Assembly: GCA_020638835.1 (NCBI GenBank)
Contig: JACKHV010000005.1
Location: 1 to 64,000, forward strand
Source of the DNA: Planctomycetota bacterium
GTDB lineage: Bacteria > Planctomycetota > UBA1135 > GCA-002686595
Direction of reading: 5' to 3'
DNA: 64,000 nt
Below, piece by piece: positions 38,041-46,698 of this stretch. The notes beneath the pieces were generated by a model that was not told the origin of the DNA, searched no databases, and was given only the letters and a program-made list of their open reading frames with translations. The position numbers and the translations under genes were made by a program. Numbering within the stretch: the stretch's first letter is position 1; each line of letters begins with the position of its first letter.

Positions 38041-38940
38041 TCAGCGGCGCCGACCGGACATGCGGTTGAGGAAGTCCCGCTCGCTCTTGGTGAGCGACTG
38101 GATGCCCTCGCGGTGCACCTTCGCCAGCAGCTCGTCGAGCCGCCGGTCGTCGTTGCGCTCGCTCTCGACGCGCCGTTCCTCGCGCCGCCGCTCGAAGCGC
38201 TGCCCCCAGTCGATCCAGATCCAGCCGCGCCAGGCGACGAGGCCGCCGTAGAGCGCGCCGCCGAGGTGGGCCCAGTGCGCGATGTAGCTGTGCGTCCCGT
38301 TCTTCCAGCGCAGCAGCTCGGAGAAGAAGTCGATCGCCACGAGGCCGGCCGCGAGCACCCAGAGCGAGATGGGGATGAAGATCAGGAGGATCCGCGCGTG
38401 CGGTCGCAGCACGGCGCACGCGACGATCACGCCCATGATCGCGCCCGACGCGCCGATCACCGGGGAGTAGTACCCCACGCCGCTGACCGGATCGACGGCC
38501 CGCGGTCCGGCGATGAACTGCGCGACGAGGTGCAGCAGGCCGCCGAGCGCGAGGGCTCCGAAGTACGTGACCGCGAACCTCCGGCTGCCGACCAACGACT
38601 CCAGCATCGTGCCGAAGAAGTAGAGCTGCAGCATGTTCCACAGGAGGTGGAAGATGTTGTTCGGATCGTGCAGGAAGCCGTAGGTGACGAACTGCCAGAG
38701 CGCCGGCGCCTTGTAGTTCGCCCACACGCTCGGATTCACCGAGAACCAGTCGCGGACCGTGACGGCCGCGGACTCGCCGACGAGCGAGAGCAGGAAGAAC
38801 ACCGCCTGGACCGCGAAGCAGGCGATCAACAGGCGCTTCGTCACCGGGGTCAGCGACGGGAGCGCGAAGTGCGGGGCTCCCCCGCCGACGTAGTCGGGTC
38901 CGTCCCCGAAGGAACCGCGCGGAGCCTGCGAGGCCGGCAC
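38041..38940 (-). CDS. Rhomboid family intramembrane serine protease
   Basis: This 299-residue protein has six or seven hydrophobic helices. The nucleophile is in the IGASGAIMG block, and the catalytic partner is the last histidine of the AHWAHLGG helix. A HLLWNMLQLYFFG segment corresponds to the HxxxN oxyanion region. It cleaves membrane-anchored substrates within the bilayer; the substrate is unknown. The C-terminal 55 residues are basic, Arg/Glu-rich and cytoplasmic, with a conserved-looking end (LTKSERDFLNRMSGRRR). It starts 6 nt after folD. Confidence 0.92.
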   Translation of the reverse strand: MPASQAPRGSFGDGPDYVGGGAPHFALPSLTPVTKRLLIACFAVQAVFFLLSLVGESAAVTVRDWFSVNPSVWANYKAPALWQFVTYGFLHDPNNIFHLLWNMLQLYFFGTMLESLVGSRRFAVTYFGALALGGLLHLVAQFIAGPRAVDPVSGVGYYSPVIGASGAIMGVIVACAVLRPHARILLIFIPISLWVLAAGLVAIDFFSELLRWKNGTHSYIAHWAHLGGALYGGLVAWRGWIWIDWGQRFERRREERRVESERNDDRRLDELLAKVHREGIQSLTKSERDFLNRMSGRRR

Positions 38941-38946
38941 GCCGCG

Positions 38947-39834
38947 CTACCGCCGGACGGCGGCCTCCTCAGCGGACTCGGGCACCCCGCCCAGGCGGGC
39001 GGCGGCGGTGGCGGTGTTCGAGAGCAGCATCGCGATGGTCATCGGCCCGATGCCCCCCGGAACCGGAGTGATCGCGCCGGCTCTTTGCATGGCGGCCTCG
39101 AATTCGACGTCGCCGACCAGCTTCCCGTCCGCGCCGCGGTTGATCCCCACGTCGAGCACGGTGGCCCCCTCGCGCACCCAGTCGCCTTTGACGAGCTCCG
39201 CACGCCCCACGGCGGCGATCAGCACGTCGGCCTGGCGGCAGATTCCGGCGAGGTCCCGGGTGCGGCTGTGGCAGATCGTGACGGTCGCGTTGCGGGCCAG
39301 CGCGAGCTGGGCGAGCGGCTTGCCGACCAGCATCGAGCGCCCGACGACGACCACGTGGCGCCCTTCGAGTTCGATGCCGTGGCGGTCCAGGATCTCGATG
39401 CAGCCGGCCGGCGTGCAGGGGACGAGGCCCTGGGTGCCCATGACGAGCGCCGCGACGTTCTCGGGGTGCAAGCCGTCGACGTCCTTGCGCGGATCGAGCG
39501 CCCGCACGACGGCGTCCGCGTCGAGCCCCGCCGGGAGCGGGAGCTGCACGAGGATCCCGTGAACGGACTCGTCGGCGTTCAGGCGCTCGACCTCCGCGAT
39601 CAGGTCGGTCTGCGAGGTGCTCGCGGGTAGGCGCACGGTGTGCACGTCGAAGCCCGCCTGCGTCGCGGCGCGATCCTTGTTGCGAACGTAGACCTGGCTG
39701 GCCGGGTCTTCCCCGACGAGCACGACGGTCAAGCCCGGTTGCACGCCGGCTTCCACCAGCCGCGCCACGCGGGCAGCGACCGTCTCTCGGACGGCGAGCG
39801 CCGTTGCCTTTCCGTCGAGGATGCGAGCCGTCAT
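38947..39834 (-). CDS. folD: Bifunctional methylenetetrahydrofolate dehydrogenase/cyclohydrolase FolD
   Basis: FolD interconverts 5,10-methylene-, methenyl- and 10-formyl-tetrahydrofolate in the cytosol and supplies the formyl donor for PurN and fMet-tRNA. It has 295 residues. The active-site Tyr and Lys are in SQVYVRNKDRA. The blocks VQLPLP, PCTPAGC, VVVGRSMLVGKPLAQL (NADP-binding) and DVGINR are all intact. It lies between ccsA (16 nt upstream) and rhomboid on the same strand. Confidence 0.97.
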   Translation of the reverse strand: MTARILDGKATALAVRETVAARVARLVEAGVQPGLTVVLVGEDPASQVYVRNKDRAATQAGFDVHTVRLPASTSQTDLIAEVERLNADESVHGILVQLPLPAGLDADAVVRALDPRKDVDGLHPENVAALVMGTQGLVPCTPAGCIEILDRHGIELEGRHVVVVGRSMLVGKPLAQLALARNATVTICHSRTRDLAGICRQADVLIAAVGRAELVKGDWVREGATVLDVGINRGADGKLVGDVEFEAAMQRAGAITPVPGGIGPMTIAMLLSNTATAAARLGGVPESAEEAAVRR

Positions 39835-39850
39835 CGTGCGCCTCCCGGGG

Positions 39851-41011
39851 TCACTGTTCCTCGCGCGGCACTTCCAGCTGCGCTTGCGCTTCGTCCTGCG
39901 GCGTCGCGCCCTGCACGCCTTCCTGCGCCGGGACCTCGGGGTCCGTGTAGCGGTGCAGCGACTTCTGGCTGTCGGGCAGGTAGCCGAAGATCTGGAAGGT
40001 GAAGAAGATGCTGAGCGCGCCCGTCATCAGGACCGCCATCGCCTTCTCACCGCGCCAACCGCCGACGAGGCGCAAGTGGATGTAGACGACGTAGATCAGC
40101 CACGAGATCAGCGCCGAGTTCTCCTTCGAGTCCCAGCCCCAGTAGTTGGCCCAGGCTTCCTGCGCCCAGAAGGCGCCCATCCACAGGCCTGCCGTCAGGA
40201 ACGGGATGCCGACCGCGAAGGCGAGGAAGGAGACTTGGTCGAGTTCCTTCTCCATGCCCGACAGCGACTCGGCGGTCGGCAGTTTGCCGAGCAGCTTCGC
40301 CGTGAAGAATACGAGGCCGCCGAGCGCGAGCGCCGGGATCGTGATCACCTGCACGAACGGCACCAGCAGGAAGCCGGCGAGGATCAGCGCCTGCGAGGCG
40401 AACGAGCGCCCGCCGCTGAAGACGCCGGTCCAGAAGCGCGTGACGAAGTAGATCACGCACAGGACGCCGGCGATGCCGAGCGTGGCGTAGCTGAAGATCA
40501 GCGCGACGATGTGCGGAGCGAACCAGTACGACTGCAGCGCGGGCGGCAGGTCGCGCTGCGCGGTCGACAGCGAGCTCAGGTGGTAGAGCGTGCCGAGCGT
40601 GCCGCAGAGCACGACGAAGCTCAGTGCGTCGGTGAGGATCGCCCAGCCCGGGCCGCGTGAGTTGAGGCCGAGCGCGAAGTGCAGGATGGCCTGCGACACG
40701 AGGAGGCTGAGGCAGAAGACCGTCAGCACCTCCCCCATGCTCTGGCTCGGGAAGTGGTTCACCTCGAGCGCACGGTTCCAGAGCGACACGAAGACCATGA
40801 CCGCGGCCGCGATGATCAGGAAGACGTAGGGCCGCCAAGCGGAGCGCTTCTTCAGCACCTCCATGCGGTCCTCGCGACCGATCAGGCGGGCGTTCTGCAC
40901 GATGCTGAAGAGCACGAGCAGCACGGCCGCGAGGATCGTCGTCTCACCGAGCAACAGCCACTGGCCTGAGGCGGGCAACAAGGCCCAGTCGTTCCATTCA
41001 CTGAAGTTCAT
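39851..41011 (-). CDS. ccsA: Cytochrome c assembly protein CcsA (ResC)
   Basis: CcsA is the haem-handling half of the System II cytochrome c synthase. The 386-residue product has eight or nine membrane helices. The tryptophan-rich WWD-type signature reads ANYWGWDSKENSALISWL, and conserved histidines flank it. The last 35 residues are hydrophilic and Gln/Glu-rich. It overlaps resB by ATGA, and together they attach haem to CXXCH proteins such as the five-haem cytochrome at 60.0-61.6 kb. Confidence 0.93.
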   Translation of the reverse strand: MNFSEWNDWALLPASGQWLLLGETTILAAVLLVLFSIVQNARLIGREDRMEVLKKRSAWRPYVFLIIAAAVMVFVSLWNRALEVNHFPSQSMGEVLTVFCLSLLVSQAILHFALGLNSRGPGWAILTDALSFVVLCGTLGTLYHLSSLSTAQRDLPPALQSYWFAPHIVALIFSYATLGIAGVLCVIYFVTRFWTGVFSGGRSFASQALILAGFLLVPFVQVITIPALALGGLVFFTAKLLGKLPTAESLSGMEKELDQVSFLAFAVGIPFLTAGLWMGAFWAQEAWANYWGWDSKENSALISWLIYVVYIHLRLVGGWRGEKAMAVLMTGALSIFFTFQIFGYLPDSQKSLHRYTDPEVPAQEGVQGATPQDEAQAQLEVPREEQ

Positions 41012-43761
41012 GCCGCTTTCCTTCGCTCACGACGAGACTGGACGATCGGACGCACGATGTAGGCGATCACCGTTCCCAGGATGATCGTGTACATGCCGAA
41101 CAGCACGGGCTCGATGCCGGGGTCGTAGACCACGCCGATGCCGCTGTAGGTTGGAATCTCGGGGATGGCGTTGGTCTGGAAGAACCGGAACCCGCCGTGC
41201 GTGAAGTAGTCGTTCACGCGGATCTCGCGGTCGCGTTCGGAGCCGCGGTCGACCAACCGCAGCGGTCCGGCCCAGTCACGCTCACCGTCGCCGTCGCGGT
41301 CGTCGTTGAGGCTGACCGCGTCGCGCCCGAAGCTACGCTCGAACGTCTGTGCCTGCTGTTCCGTCAGCGCGCCGATGGGACGCCCCGTCTTGCCGGAGAA
41401 GACGGTCCAGGCTCCCGAGGGGTCCTCCTCGTAGATCGAGAGCACGCTGCGCCACTCGAAGGGCATCGTGCGGTCGTTCTCGTAGAACAGGATGTCGAAG
41501 GTGTCGTCGGGCGCGCGGTAGACGTTGACGAGTCCGCCCGGCGTGGCGGCCAGCTTGCGGACCTCTTCGACCACACCGTCCGGACCCTTGTCGATCGAGA
41601 TCTTCAGCTCGAGCCCCGGCGCGTCGTCCGAGTAGAAGCTGGCGTCGAAGCCGTCCTCCCCGACGCGCGACTCCAGGAACTGGACCTGGCTCTCGAACTT
41701 CGAGTCGCGGTAGATGTCACGCACGCGGATCGGGAGCACGTCGGCCGACATCGGCAAGACCTCTCCGTCGATCACGGCGTTCCGATCACCCGCTTCGTCG
41801 ATCAGCACCGGCTCGCGGTTCGGCCCCCAGTGCAGCACGTAGCGCGGCGGGCCCGCCGACTGCCAGTACTCCCACTCGAAGTCGACGACCAGCTCGGGGT
41901 AGTCGTAGTCCTGCTGCTTCCCGTGCGTGACGGCGTCGACGTGCTCGAGCACGAGTCGGCGCTCGACCTCACCACCGCCGGGCGGCGTGATGTTCAGCCA
42001 GACGCCGGGCGCGAAGGGCGGCTGTTGCGCGAGCGGCCGGGCGTCTCGGATCTCGCCGCCGGTCTTCTGGTCCTGCTGGTAGTTCGCGGTCGCTTCGACG
42101 GCTTCGATCTGGAAGCCACCCGGCGCGTCGACGACCTGCCCGAGGCGGATCGGCACGCGGTGGGCCTGCACGTCGCCGGCGGTCTTCATCTGCAGCGAGA
42201 GGGTGCCGATGCGGTCCTCTTGCGGGAAGAGCTCCTCGATCGACGACTCCTCGTCGGTGAAGAGACCCTTCAAGCGATAGGTCCAGTCGGGTCCGTACAG
42301 CAACGCGGCGCCGGGATGTTCCGGGGCGAGGTACGCGGTGCGGTGGAACGCCTCCATGGTCTCGGGGCGACGGCCTTCGGCCTGCGCCTGCATGATCGCG
42401 GCCACGTCGGGGACCAGCAGCTCGGCCACGGGACCTTCACCGGACTCTCCGGGGCGCGCCTCGCGGATCTTCATCTCGCCCTGACGGGCGTGGTCGTAGA
42501 GGCCGAGCACCTCGAGCACGACGCGCGGCTTCAGCTGGCCGTTCTCGTCCTCACGGTAGTCGAGTTCGATCTTGCGGCCGGGCCACAGCGTGTACTCCGG
42601 CGGGCGCGACTGGAAGTCGGCGCCGCGGTAAAGAACCTGGATCTGCCGCCAGTCCTGTCGGTCGAAGAGGTCGAGACCGACCCAGAACGGCATCTTCGAG
42701 AGCTTGCTGCGGTCGTAGTGACGCCAGTAGGTGTTCTTCGGCGCCTCGCGCAGGTCGAGGTGCAGGATGCCCCGGTCCGTGTAGTGGTTCGAGATCCCGC
42801 CGCCGATCAGCATGACGAGGATGCCGAGGTGCACGACGGCGAAGCCCGCCTTCTCGATCGTGAACATCTTGCGCACGGGCATGCGCAGGAAGTTGAGTCC
42901 GACGGCAACGGCGATCAGCACCATCAACGACTTGAACCAGTACGACTTGTACGCGCGGTTCAGGTTGAGCGTCGTCGACACGTCGAAGAACGCGCGCAAG
43001 AAGTCCTCGTGCTCGTTCACGAAGCCCTTGACGTAGACCTCCTGGAACTCCGTGCCGTCCTCGGTCTCGACTTCCTGGAGCGCCTTGCCGCCCGAGATGT
43101 ACGGCATCTTCGCGCGGTTGGCGAAGGCGGCGTGCATCTCCTTCTCGCGGTTCTTCTGCTCCTCGCGTCCGTACTTGCGGCCGAACTCCTCGAGGCGCTG
43201 CGAGAGCCCTTCCCAGCCGCCGGGCGGTTGCTTCGCTTCCTCGATCGGGCCGCCGAAGCCGTAGAGGTGCGTCACGTGGTAGAGGAAGTACGCCTCGGCG
43301 TAGGCGAAGGCCTTGTACTGCTCTTCGTAGTTCTCCGAGGTGACCCGCATCTCGGGATCCTCGAAGCCGTCGATCTGCGGCACGAGCACTCCGGCCATCA
43401 CCCCGACGGTCGCGATCGCGACCATGCTGGTGCCGACCTTGATCGACAGGAAGAAGTGACGCACGGCGCGCCACTGCAGCACGGCGAGGCCGAGAGAGCA
43501 GACGAGGAACAGTCCGCCGACGATCAGCGAGGACCAGCCGCGCCAGTCCATCGAGTCCGCGTCGGCGAGCATTCGCCGCGCGCTCTCCGACTGACGACCG
43601 ACGGCTTCGCCGAGGACCATCAGTCCGAGGATCACGAGCGAGGCGCTGAGGAAGCCCCAGCGGTAGTGCTTGGGCTGCGCGGAACTCGTGGAGGCGTCGG
43701 GTCGCGGCGGCTCGGCGGGAGCGGCGGGTTCCCGGTGGAGGGTCTTCGTCCCTTCAGACAT
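41008..43761 (-). CDS. resB: Cytochrome c biogenesis protein ResB, large form
   Basis: ResB is the partner of CcsA and is proposed to hold apocytochrome and help channel haem. The protein has 917 residues, roughly twice the length of Gram-positive ResB. Two N-terminal helix pairs surround LSIKVGTSMVAIATVGVMAG. A 150-residue extracytoplasmic domain follows, then the helix pair at about 285-345 containing KAGFAVVHLGILVMLIGG, a large periplasmic beta-rich region, and a final helix near residue 895. There are no CXXCH motifs. The ATGA overlap with ccsA supports joint translation. Confidence 0.88.
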   Translation of the reverse strand: MSEGTKTLHREPAAPAEPPRPDASTSSAQPKHYRWGFLSASLVILGLMVLGEAVGRQSESARRMLADADSMDWRGWSSLIVGGLFLVCSLGLAVLQWRAVRHFFLSIKVGTSMVAIATVGVMAGVLVPQIDGFEDPEMRVTSENYEEQYKAFAYAEAYFLYHVTHLYGFGGPIEEAKQPPGGWEGLSQRLEEFGRKYGREEQKNREKEMHAAFANRAKMPYISGGKALQEVETEDGTEFQEVYVKGFVNEHEDFLRAFFDVSTTLNLNRAYKSYWFKSLMVLIAVAVGLNFLRMPVRKMFTIEKAGFAVVHLGILVMLIGGGISNHYTDRGILHLDLREAPKNTYWRHYDRSKLSKMPFWVGLDLFDRQDWRQIQVLYRGADFQSRPPEYTLWPGRKIELDYREDENGQLKPRVVLEVLGLYDHARQGEMKIREARPGESGEGPVAELLVPDVAAIMQAQAEGRRPETMEAFHRTAYLAPEHPGAALLYGPDWTYRLKGLFTDEESSIEELFPQEDRIGTLSLQMKTAGDVQAHRVPIRLGQVVDAPGGFQIEAVEATANYQQDQKTGGEIRDARPLAQQPPFAPGVWLNITPPGGGEVERRLVLEHVDAVTHGKQQDYDYPELVVDFEWEYWQSAGPPRYVLHWGPNREPVLIDEAGDRNAVIDGEVLPMSADVLPIRVRDIYRDSKFESQVQFLESRVGEDGFDASFYSDDAPGLELKISIDKGPDGVVEEVRKLAATPGGLVNVYRAPDDTFDILFYENDRTMPFEWRSVLSIYEEDPSGAWTVFSGKTGRPIGALTEQQAQTFERSFGRDAVSLNDDRDGDGERDWAGPLRLVDRGSERDREIRVNDYFTHGGFRFFQTNAIPEIPTYSGIGVVYDPGIEPVLFGMYTIILGTVIAYIVRPIVQSRRERRKAA

Positions 43762-43799
43762 GGCAGGTCGGTGTTGAGGGTGTGCGGACGCGGCGCGGT

Positions 43800-44786
43800 C
43801 TACCAGTTGCGTTCCAGCACGAAGGCCGTCAAAGCGTCCAGGGCGGTGCGGGCCGGCGTCGGCGGAAGTTCCGCGATGCGCAGGCGCGCCTGTTCGATCA
43901 GTTCCTGCGCGCGAGCGAGCGCGTAGTCGACGCCCGGCGCGAGATCGACGACTTCGCGCAGGTGCTTCGCGCGGCGTTCGATCCCGGGGGCGGTGTACGC
44001 GTCGCGGATCGCGGCGCGAGTGTTTTCGTCGGCTCCTGCGTAGACGTGCAGCACGGGGAGCGTGACCTTGCCGTCCTCCACGTCGTTGCCGACGCTCTTG
44101 CCGACGGCTTCCTGCGTCCCGGTGACGTCGAGGCAGTCGTCGATGATCTGGAAGGAGAGGCCGAGTTCCCAGCCGAGCGCGCGCATCTCGCGTCCGGTGT
44201 CCTCGTTGCCGCCGGGATAGCGCGCGCCGAGTTCACACGCCGCGGCGTAGAGGGTCGCGGTCTTCGCGCCGGCGATCGACTCGTAGACCTCTTGCGGCAT
44301 CTCGAAGTCGTAGCGGCGCTGGCTCTGGTCGATCTCCCCCACGCAGAGGCGACGCGTCGTCTCCGACAGCACGCGGCTGGCGAGGCGCGAGGAGAGTTCG
44401 GTCGAGAGCGCGAAGGCGCGCGCGTACAGGAAGTCGCCGAGCAGGACGGCGACCTGGTTGTCCCAGCGTTCGTTGACGCAAGCGACGCGGCGCCGCACTT
44501 CCGCCCCGTCGAGCACGTCGTCGTGCACGAGCGTGGCGAGGTGGATCATCTCCACGATCGCGGCGACCTGCGGGTGCTCGTCCGTCGCGTTGCCGGTGGC
44601 TTCGCCGGCCAGCAACACGAGCGCGCCGCGTAGCTGCTTGCCGCGGAAGCGCGAGATGTGGTCGGTCATGTCGCGCACCGACGCCGAGTGGTCGGTGAGC
44701 TGTTCGATCATGATCGAACGCATCCGTTCCAGCCCTCCGGCCACCGGAGCGAGCACGTCCTCGAGCCTGACCTTGGGAGCGCTCAA
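43800..44786 (-). CDS. Trans-polyprenyl diphosphate synthase
   Basis: This 328-residue enzyme condenses isopentenyl diphosphate onto an allylic diphosphate to make a longer prenyl chain, probably for menaquinone or a related quinone. The first aspartate-rich motif is HDDVLDGAEVRRR (DDxxD) and the second is FQIIDDCLDVTG. FRGKQLRGALVLLAG matches the family start. Chain length cannot be read safely from the sequence. A TTG start at 44786 overlaps the mobA TGA (TTGA); an alternative TTG at 44804 would add six residues. Confidence 0.92.
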   Translation of the reverse strand: MSAPKVRLEDVLAPVAGGLERMRSIMIEQLTDHSASVRDMTDHISRFRGKQLRGALVLLAGEATGNATDEHPQVAAIVEMIHLATLVHDDVLDGAEVRRRVACVNERWDNQVAVLLGDFLYARAFALSTELSSRLASRVLSETTRRLCVGEIDQSQRRYDFEMPQEVYESIAGAKTATLYAAACELGARYPGGNEDTGREMRALGWELGLSFQIIDDCLDVTGTQEAVGKSVGNDVEDGKVTLPVLHVYAGADENTRAAIRDAYTAPGIERRAKHLREVVDLAPGVDYALARAQELIEQARLRIAELPPTPARTALDALTAFVLERNW

Positions 44787-45457
44787 GCGCCTCCTCCTTC
44801 CCAAGCGCGACGTTCGTCGCGCAGCTCCTCGGGCGTGTTCACGTTGCGAGCGCAGTCACGCTCGCGCAGTCCCCGGGGCAGATCGTCGACGCCGAGCGTG
44901 CCGACTCGCAATGCATCCGCCCCCCGTTCGTCGAGGAACGCCGTGACACGGCGCTTCTCGTGGGCTTGCGCCGAGCGCAGGAGGCCGAGAATCCGCCGCG
45001 AGTAGACCGCACAGAGCGGCTCGTGTCCGCGTTCGGTGGTGAAGAAGCAGGCGTCCAAGTCGTCTGCTTCGGCGCGCTCGACGAGCCGCCGCAGCAGGCC
45101 CGCGTCGAGGCGCGGCATGTCACAGGCGGTGAGCACGTAACGCTCCGCGGGCCAGGCTTCCATCGCCGCCAGCAGGCCCGCCGCGGGGCCGGCGGTCCGC
45201 GGCGCGTCCTGCACGCTCGGCAAGCCGCTCTCCGGGTAGCGGTCGCTCGGTCCGGTCGCGAGGACGATCGGCGCGTCGAGGTCGCGCAGCGCGTCGAGCG
45301 CGCGGTCGAGCAAGGTCCGTCCGGCGAGCTCGATGGCCGCCTTGTCCTCGCCCATGCGACGGCTCTCGCCGCCGCACAGCAGCACGCAGACGAGTCGCGC
45401 GGTGGCGCGCGTCCCGTTCACGGTGTCGTGCGAGTGGACCAGCGTCTCTTGGTTCAC
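44783..45457 (-). CDS. mobA: Molybdenum cofactor guanylyltransferase MobA
   Basis: MobA attaches GMP to molybdopterin to form the guanine dinucleotide cofactor of DMSO-reductase-type enzymes. The 224-residue product has the nucleotide-binding LCGGESRRMGEDKA loop, the ACDMPRLD metal-site block and the late RNVNTPEEL motif. Both gene ends overlap their neighbours: ATGA with tatA upstream and TTGA with the prenyl synthase downstream. Pairing with tatA is logical, because many molybdoenzymes leave the cell by the Tat route. Confidence 0.9.
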   Translation of the reverse strand: MNQETLVHSHDTVNGTRATARLVCVLLCGGESRRMGEDKAAIELAGRTLLDRALDALRDLDAPIVLATGPSDRYPESGLPSVQDAPRTAGPAAGLLAAMEAWPAERYVLTACDMPRLDAGLLRRLVERAEADDLDACFFTTERGHEPLCAVYSRRILGLLRSAQAHEKRRVTAFLDERGADALRVGTLGVDDLPRGLRERDCARNVNTPEELRDERRAWEGGGA

Positions 45458-45699
45458 GACTTCTCGCTGCCGCCCTGTTTCTCGGACAAGGCGTGCGTCG
45501 AGTCACCCTTCCCGAGGGCCTTGGGGTCGTCCGGGTCCGGATCGTTCAGTCCCTTCTTGAACTGGTTGATGCCGGCACCCATCGAGCGCGCGAGTTCCGG
45601 GATCTTCTTCGCGCCGAACAGCAGCACGATCACGGCGAGCACGACGTAGAGCTCGGACGGTCCGGGAAGTCCCAGGTAGAGCATGGCCAGATGGAACAT
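45454..45699 (-). CDS. tatA: Twin-arginine translocase subunit TatA/E
   Basis: This 81-residue pore subunit of the Tat exporter has an N-terminal hydrophobic helix (ELYVVLAVIVLLFGAKKIPEL) leading into the FGxKKxPEL hinge, then an amphipathic helix (RSMGAGINQFKKGL) and a polar tail. A GGAGG ribosome-binding site precedes the ATG by about 10 nt. TatB and TatC are not in the window. It heads the tatA-mobA-prenyl synthase operon. Confidence 0.95.
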   Translation of the reverse strand: MFHLAMLYLGLPGPSELYVVLAVIVLLFGAKKIPELARSMGAGINQFKKGLNDPDPDDPKALGKGDSTHALSEKQGGSEKS

Positions 45700-45807
45700 G
45701 GGCGTGGTCCTCCCTCGAGGAGGGTCCAGACGGGGGTTCGGCGGGGATCCAGTCGCCCCCGACTCAGGCTGTCCGCCGGGAGTTCGAAGCCCCCGCGGGA
45801 GTTGCGG

Positions 45808-46695
45808 TCATTCTAGGGCACCGGGATGCCCCTTCGATCCCGCGACGTCGATTTTCGGGCCCCCTACGAACCAGTGCGGGGGGACCGTGAGCCCCCCTCT
45901 CGCGCACCACTCCGGCAGCCTGCGGAGGAGCAGCGCGCGCAGCTTCTCGCTCGGTCGGTGCGCCTCGAAGGCGGCACGGTCGGGCGCCCGCAGGGCGACG
46001 GTTCCCGCGCGCTTCCGCCCCAGCGGCTCGCCCTCCGCCACGGCGAGGCCGGCCGCGGCCCAGGCGAGGCGCGCATCGGCGCGCTCCGAGTAGGTCGAGA
46101 GCCGGCCGCCGGGCGCGAGCCGCCGCGCGCACTCCAGCAGGAAGTCCGCGGTCCACAGTCCGGCGTCGGAGGCGGCGCTGAAGGGGTCGAAGAAGCACGC
46201 GTCGAAGCGTTCCTCGGCGGGCAGCGCCGCGAGCTCCTCCCGCGCGTCGCCGAGGACGAGCCGTAGGCGGTGGCGGCCGCCGAGTTCGACGAACCGCGCC
46301 GCGCGCTGCCGCGCCTTCGCGAGCGCCTCCTGCACGACGGGCCACCAACGCGCCGCGGGTCCCTCGGCGCCGCCCTCGGCGCACCAGCTCGCCGCTTCGT
46401 CGAGCACGTCCTCGTCGCTCTCGAAGCTGGTCGCGACGAGCACCCCGCCGCCCTCCTCCGCCGCGGCCAGCGCGGCGGCGAGGTTCAGGCCCAGACCCGT
46501 CCCGACGTCGCACAAGCGCAGCTCGGTGCCCGCGCATTCCGCGAAGCGTTCCGGCAGGCGACACGCGAGGACGTAGCGCACGTGCGACTCGAGCCACGCG
46601 CCGACGCGGTTGTGACACGCCTCGCCGTGCTCCGGATGCACGAGCGTCGGAGATCCGTCCGCCGTCCACTCGCGGCGCCAACGCCCCGTCGCCAT
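45808..46695 (-). CDS. MnmD-type SAM-dependent methyltransferase
   Basis: This 295-residue protein resembles the methyltransferase half of MnmC (MnmD, DUF752), which finishes the mnm5 group on wobble uridine 34 of certain tRNAs. The SAM loop is DVGTGLGLNLAAAL, and FFDPFSAASDAGLWTADFL matches the family LDGFAPxxNPELW block. The oxidoreductase half of MnmC is absent. The last 25 residues include PHWFVGGPK. It lies 3 nt after the WD40 kinase stop, on the same strand. Confidence 0.78.
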   Translation of the reverse strand: MATGRWRREWTADGSPTLVHPEHGEACHNRVGAWLESHVRYVLACRLPERFAECAGTELRLCDVGTGLGLNLAAALAAAEEGGGVLVATSFESDEDVLDEAASWCAEGGAEGPAARWWPVVQEALAKARQRAARFVELGGRHRLRLVLGDAREELAALPAEERFDACFFDPFSAASDAGLWTADFLLECARRLAPGGRLSTYSERADARLAWAAAGLAVAEGEPLGRKRAGTVALRAPDRAAFEAHRPSEKLRALLLRRLPEWCARGGLTVPPHWFVGGPKIDVAGSKGHPGALE

Positions 46696-46698
46696 CGC

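Noticed and set aside
35372..38251. A 959-codon plus-strand frame opposite serS and the secreted protein
   Set aside because: It is antisense to two genes with clear family evidence and its composition is typical of a shadow frame.
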